Part shown: positions 13,150 to 14,964 of the stretch, piece by piece | How the letters are laid out: each line of letters starts with the position of its first letter | How positions within the stretch are numbered: the stretch's first letter is position 1 | Assembly (NCBI GenBank): GCA_035290085.1 | Contig: DATDVK010000069.1 | Span: forward strand, 1 to 14,964 | Origin: GWB1-54-5 sp035290085 | GTDB taxonomy: Bacteria > Patescibacteriota > Gracilibacteria > Peribacterales > Peribacteraceae | Reading direction: 5' to 3' | DNA: 14,964 nucleotides | Notes under the pieces: model-generated | Seen by the model: only the letters and a program-made list of their open reading frames with translations | Database searches by the model: none | What the model was told of the DNA's origin: nothing | Translations under genes and position numbers: made by a program

Positions 13150-14607
13150 CTACAGCTTCGGCTTCCTCTCGTGCCACTTCGTTGCCTGTTCGTACGCGTA
13201 CGCGATTTTCAGTATCCGTTCCTCCTGCCACTGCGGCCCCATGATCTGCAGACCAATCGGGAGGTCCTCTTTGGAGAATCCGCAGGGAACGGAGAGAGCC
13301 GGGATGCCGGCCATGGCCTGCGACACGGAGAAGACATCTTCCAGGTACATTGCGACAGGGTCATTCTCGTGCGCGCCGACGGTGAACGCGGGCGTAGGTG
13401 AGACAGGAGCGATGATGGCATCTACCCTTTTGAATGCCTCATCGAAATCACGCTTGATGAGTGTGCGCACTTTCTGGGCTTGCCGGTAGTAGGCGTCGTA
13501 GTATCCGGCGGAGAGCGCGTACGTTCCAATCATAATTCTCCGCTTCACCTCGTTGCCGAACCCCTCGGTGCGGACTTTGTGGTAGTAATCAATGAGGTCC
13601 TTTGCATCACCTGTGGTATGCCCGTAACGGATGCCGTCGTACCGGGCCATGTTGGAGCTCACCTCCGAAGGGCAGATGATGTAGTACGTCGGGACTGCGT
13701 ACTCTGTGTGTGGGAGAGAAATCTCTTCCACTGTTGCTCCGGCGCTCTCAAAGACTTTGGTTGTATCGCGTACAGCTGCTTCGGTGTCTCTGTGCATGCC
13801 TTTGATGAAGTACTCCTTCGGCATGCCCAGCTTCATGCTCTTCATACCTCCGGAGAGTGCCTGCCGGTAGTTTGGAACAGGGACATCGGATGTGGTGGCA
13901 TCCAACGGGTCCCTGCCGGCAATGGTTTCCAGAACAATGGCAATATCCTCAATGCTCTTGCAGATCGGCCCGATGGTATCGAGCGAGCTTGCCATGCTCA
14001 TCACTCCGTAGCGGCTCGTGCGCCCGTAGGTGACGCGGAGTCCCGTGCAGCCGCAGAAATTCGCCGGCTGGCGGATGGAACCGCCCGTATCTGTGCCGAG
14101 TGCGAAGAGGCATTCATCTGCTGCGGTGGCTGCAGCGGAGCCTCCCGAGGAGCCGCCGGCAACACGCTTCGTGTCCCAGGGGCAACGTGTAACGCCATAG
14201 CAGGAAGTCTCGGTGCTTGCACCCATGGTGAACTCGTCTGTGTTGGTCTTGCCGAGACTCAGGGCACCAGCTGCCTTGAGTCGCTTTGTTGTCGTAGAAT
14301 CGAAAGCGGGGACATAGTCCTTCCGGCGCAGCACGTTGCTGCAGGCGGTCGCGGGGACACCCTTCTCACAGAACACATCTTTTGTGAGGTAGGGGATACC
14401 GGTGAGGGGGTGAGTAAACTCTCCTTTCGTATCAATCTTTTTGGCTTCTTCCAGGGCTCGCTCAAAATTTCTGCACACCACGGCATTCAGGGTGCCGTCC
14501 ATTTTCTCTATGCGGTCTATGCATGCCTGCACCAGTTCTGCAGAGGAAATTTTTTTGCTCTTCAGTTGTTCGTGTGCCTCTGCGATGGTGAGCGTGTTAG
14601 GAACCAT
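13150..14607 (-). CDS. gatA: Aspartyl/glutamyl-tRNA(Asn/Gln) amidotransferase subunit A
   Basis: Encodes 485 residues, the usual GatA length. It is the glutaminase subunit of GatCAB, releasing ammonia from glutamine or asparagine to amidate Glu-tRNA(Gln) or Asp-tRNA(Asn) held by GatB. The amidase-signature triad is present: Lys76 in LTKDVF, the cis-Ser in AGGSSGGSAAA (Ser153/154), and nucleophile Ser177 in GTDTGGSIRQPA. The downstream YGRTSRYGVM and SSLDTIGP segments are typical of GatA. ATG 14607 is preferred over the in-frame TTG at 14637 because it begins the conserved N-terminal helix and overlaps the gatC end by 11 bases, the common gatC-gatA coupling. gatB does not follow; the next gene on the strand is unrelated and has its own promoter. 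Confidence 0.97.
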   Translation of the reverse strand: MVPNTLTIAEAHEQLKSKKISSAELVQACIDRIEKMDGTLNAVVCRNFERALEEAKKIDTKGEFTHPLTGIPYLTKDVFCEKGVPATACSNVLRRKDYVPAFDSTTTKRLKAAGALSLGKTNTDEFTMGASTETSCYGVTRCPWDTKRVAGGSSGGSAAATAADECLFALGTDTGGSIRQPANFCGCTGLRVTYGRTSRYGVMSMASSLDTIGPICKSIEDIAIVLETIAGRDPLDATTSDVPVPNYRQALSGGMKSMKLGMPKEYFIKGMHRDTEAAVRDTTKVFESAGATVEEISLPHTEYAVPTYYIICPSEVSSNMARYDGIRYGHTTGDAKDLIDYYHKVRTEGFGNEVKRRIMIGTYALSAGYYDAYYRQAQKVRTLIKRDFDEAFKRVDAIIAPVSPTPAFTVGAHENDPVAMYLEDVFSVSQAMAGIPALSVPCGFSKEDLPIGLQIMGPQWQEERILKIAYAYEQATKWHERKPKL

Positions 14608-14896
14608 GGGCGGAAGGTGTTTGAATCTGCTTCTCAATGATCGGCAGGGGGCTGCAGCTCAGGAGGTCTGCTGCAGTTGCATCACTCTCCTGTACTTCAT
14701 CCTTACGGAAAACATTGGCAAGACCTGTCACCTGTGCAGTGGGTTCCACACCCTTCGTGTCTACTGTCTGCAGTTTTTCCACGTACTGCAGGATAGAGGT
14801 GAGTTCTTTGGAGAATTTTTCCACCTCTTCCTCACGCAAGTGCAGGCGGGCGAGCTTCGCGATGTGCCGGACGTCGTCGTGGCTGAGATTGGCCAT
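14597..14896 (-). CDS. gatC: Aspartyl/glutamyl-tRNA(Asn/Gln) amidotransferase subunit C
   Basis: Encodes 99 residues, normal for GatC, the small subunit that wraps around GatA and GatB and stabilises the complex. The N-terminus LSHDDVRHIAKLARLHLREE is the typical GatC helix pair. FSKELTSILQYVEKLQTVDT follows, then the extended VEPTAQVTGLANVFRKDEV segment that lies along GatA. It overlaps gatA by 11 bases, so the two are translationally coupled. No clear Shine-Dalgarno sequence precedes ATG 14896. It is the first gene of the unit seen here. Confidence 0.95.
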   Translation of the reverse strand: MANLSHDDVRHIAKLARLHLREEEVEKFSKELTSILQYVEKLQTVDTKGVEPTAQVTGLANVFRKDEVQESDATAADLLSCSPLPIIEKQIQTPSAHGS

Positions 14897-14906
14897 AGCG
14901 CTTACG

Positions 14907-14935
14907 AGGATACCGAAGTTCAGAAGAAGGGGTAA
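14907..14935 (-). promoter_or_regulatory. Weak candidate promoter of gatC-gatA
   Basis: On the minus strand TTACCC (14935-14930) and TATCCT (14912-14907) are 17 bases apart and end 10 bases before ATG 14896. The match is weak; its close position resembles the near-leaderless starts elsewhere in the window. Confidence 0.25.
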
Positions 14936-14940
14936 GGGGG

Positions 14941-14964
14941 AAACGCCCGGTATTGAACGGGTTT
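14941..14964. terminator. Possible bidirectional terminator at right edge
   Basis: AAAC...CCCG (14941-14949) and CGGGTTT (14958-14964) form an imperfect hairpin with an A-run on one side and a T-run on the other. It would insulate gatC from its upstream neighbour. The window ends inside it, so it cannot be fully judged. Confidence 0.3.

Noticed and set aside
13480..14640. Plus-strand open frame of about 386 codons opposite gatA
   Set aside because: Gly/Ala/Cys/Val-rich antisense of the conserved amidase signature; gatA is certain.

Overview
The window is gene-dense (about 54-56% G+C by eye), uses the standard bacterial code (TGA serves as a stop for most genes) and carries ten protein genes, one of them cut by the left edge. 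No rRNA, tRNA, CRISPR array, insertion sequence or phage gene was seen. Several genes start within about 15 bases of a -10-like box, with no Shine-Dalgarno sequence (leaderless or nearly so). Others are orphan-like or have only weak family matches. Together with a shortened RelA and very compact spacing, this fits an uncultivated lineage such as a Candidate Phyla Radiation bacterium (Peregrinibacteria/Peribacteria-like). The placement is inference only, and no taxonomic marker was tested.

Left block (1-3505, minus strand): a DUF3160 lipoprotein followed by a MEMO-family protein that also has a lipoprotein signal peptide and runs off the left edge. Both are predicted to be exported and form one transcription unit. 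A 181-base divergent promoter region (3506-3686) separates them from a 1276-residue plus-strand protein of unknown function whose last third is a class I glutamine-amidotransferase-like domain with its Cys-His-Glu triad in place.

Middle block (7482-10242, minus strand): a two-gene operon. The first gene is a RelA/SpoT-type (p)ppGpp synthetase with a TGS domain but no HD hydrolase domain. The second overlaps it by 20 bases and encodes a PAS-PAS-PAS-GAF sensor with no output domain. The first two PAS domains are a recent, almost exact 342-base tandem duplication. The synthetase promoter region is shared back-to-back with a tiny plus-strand lipoprotein gene (10413-10610), which ends in two RNA hairpins, the second a canonical terminator.

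Right block (10743-14964): a membrane-anchored SGNH hydrolase (minus), a small HTH-like protein (plus), an unknown 256-residue protein with a faint nuclease-like pattern (minus), and the gatC-gatA pair for Asn/Gln-tRNA amidation (minus). gatB is absent from the window. Convergent genes overlap at their 3' ends at two places (7482-7517 and 12293-12326).

The best candidates for undescribed biology are the overlapping (p)ppGpp synthetase and output-less PAS/GAF sensor pair, the giant amidotransferase-like fusion, and the exported MEMO/DUF3160 pair.
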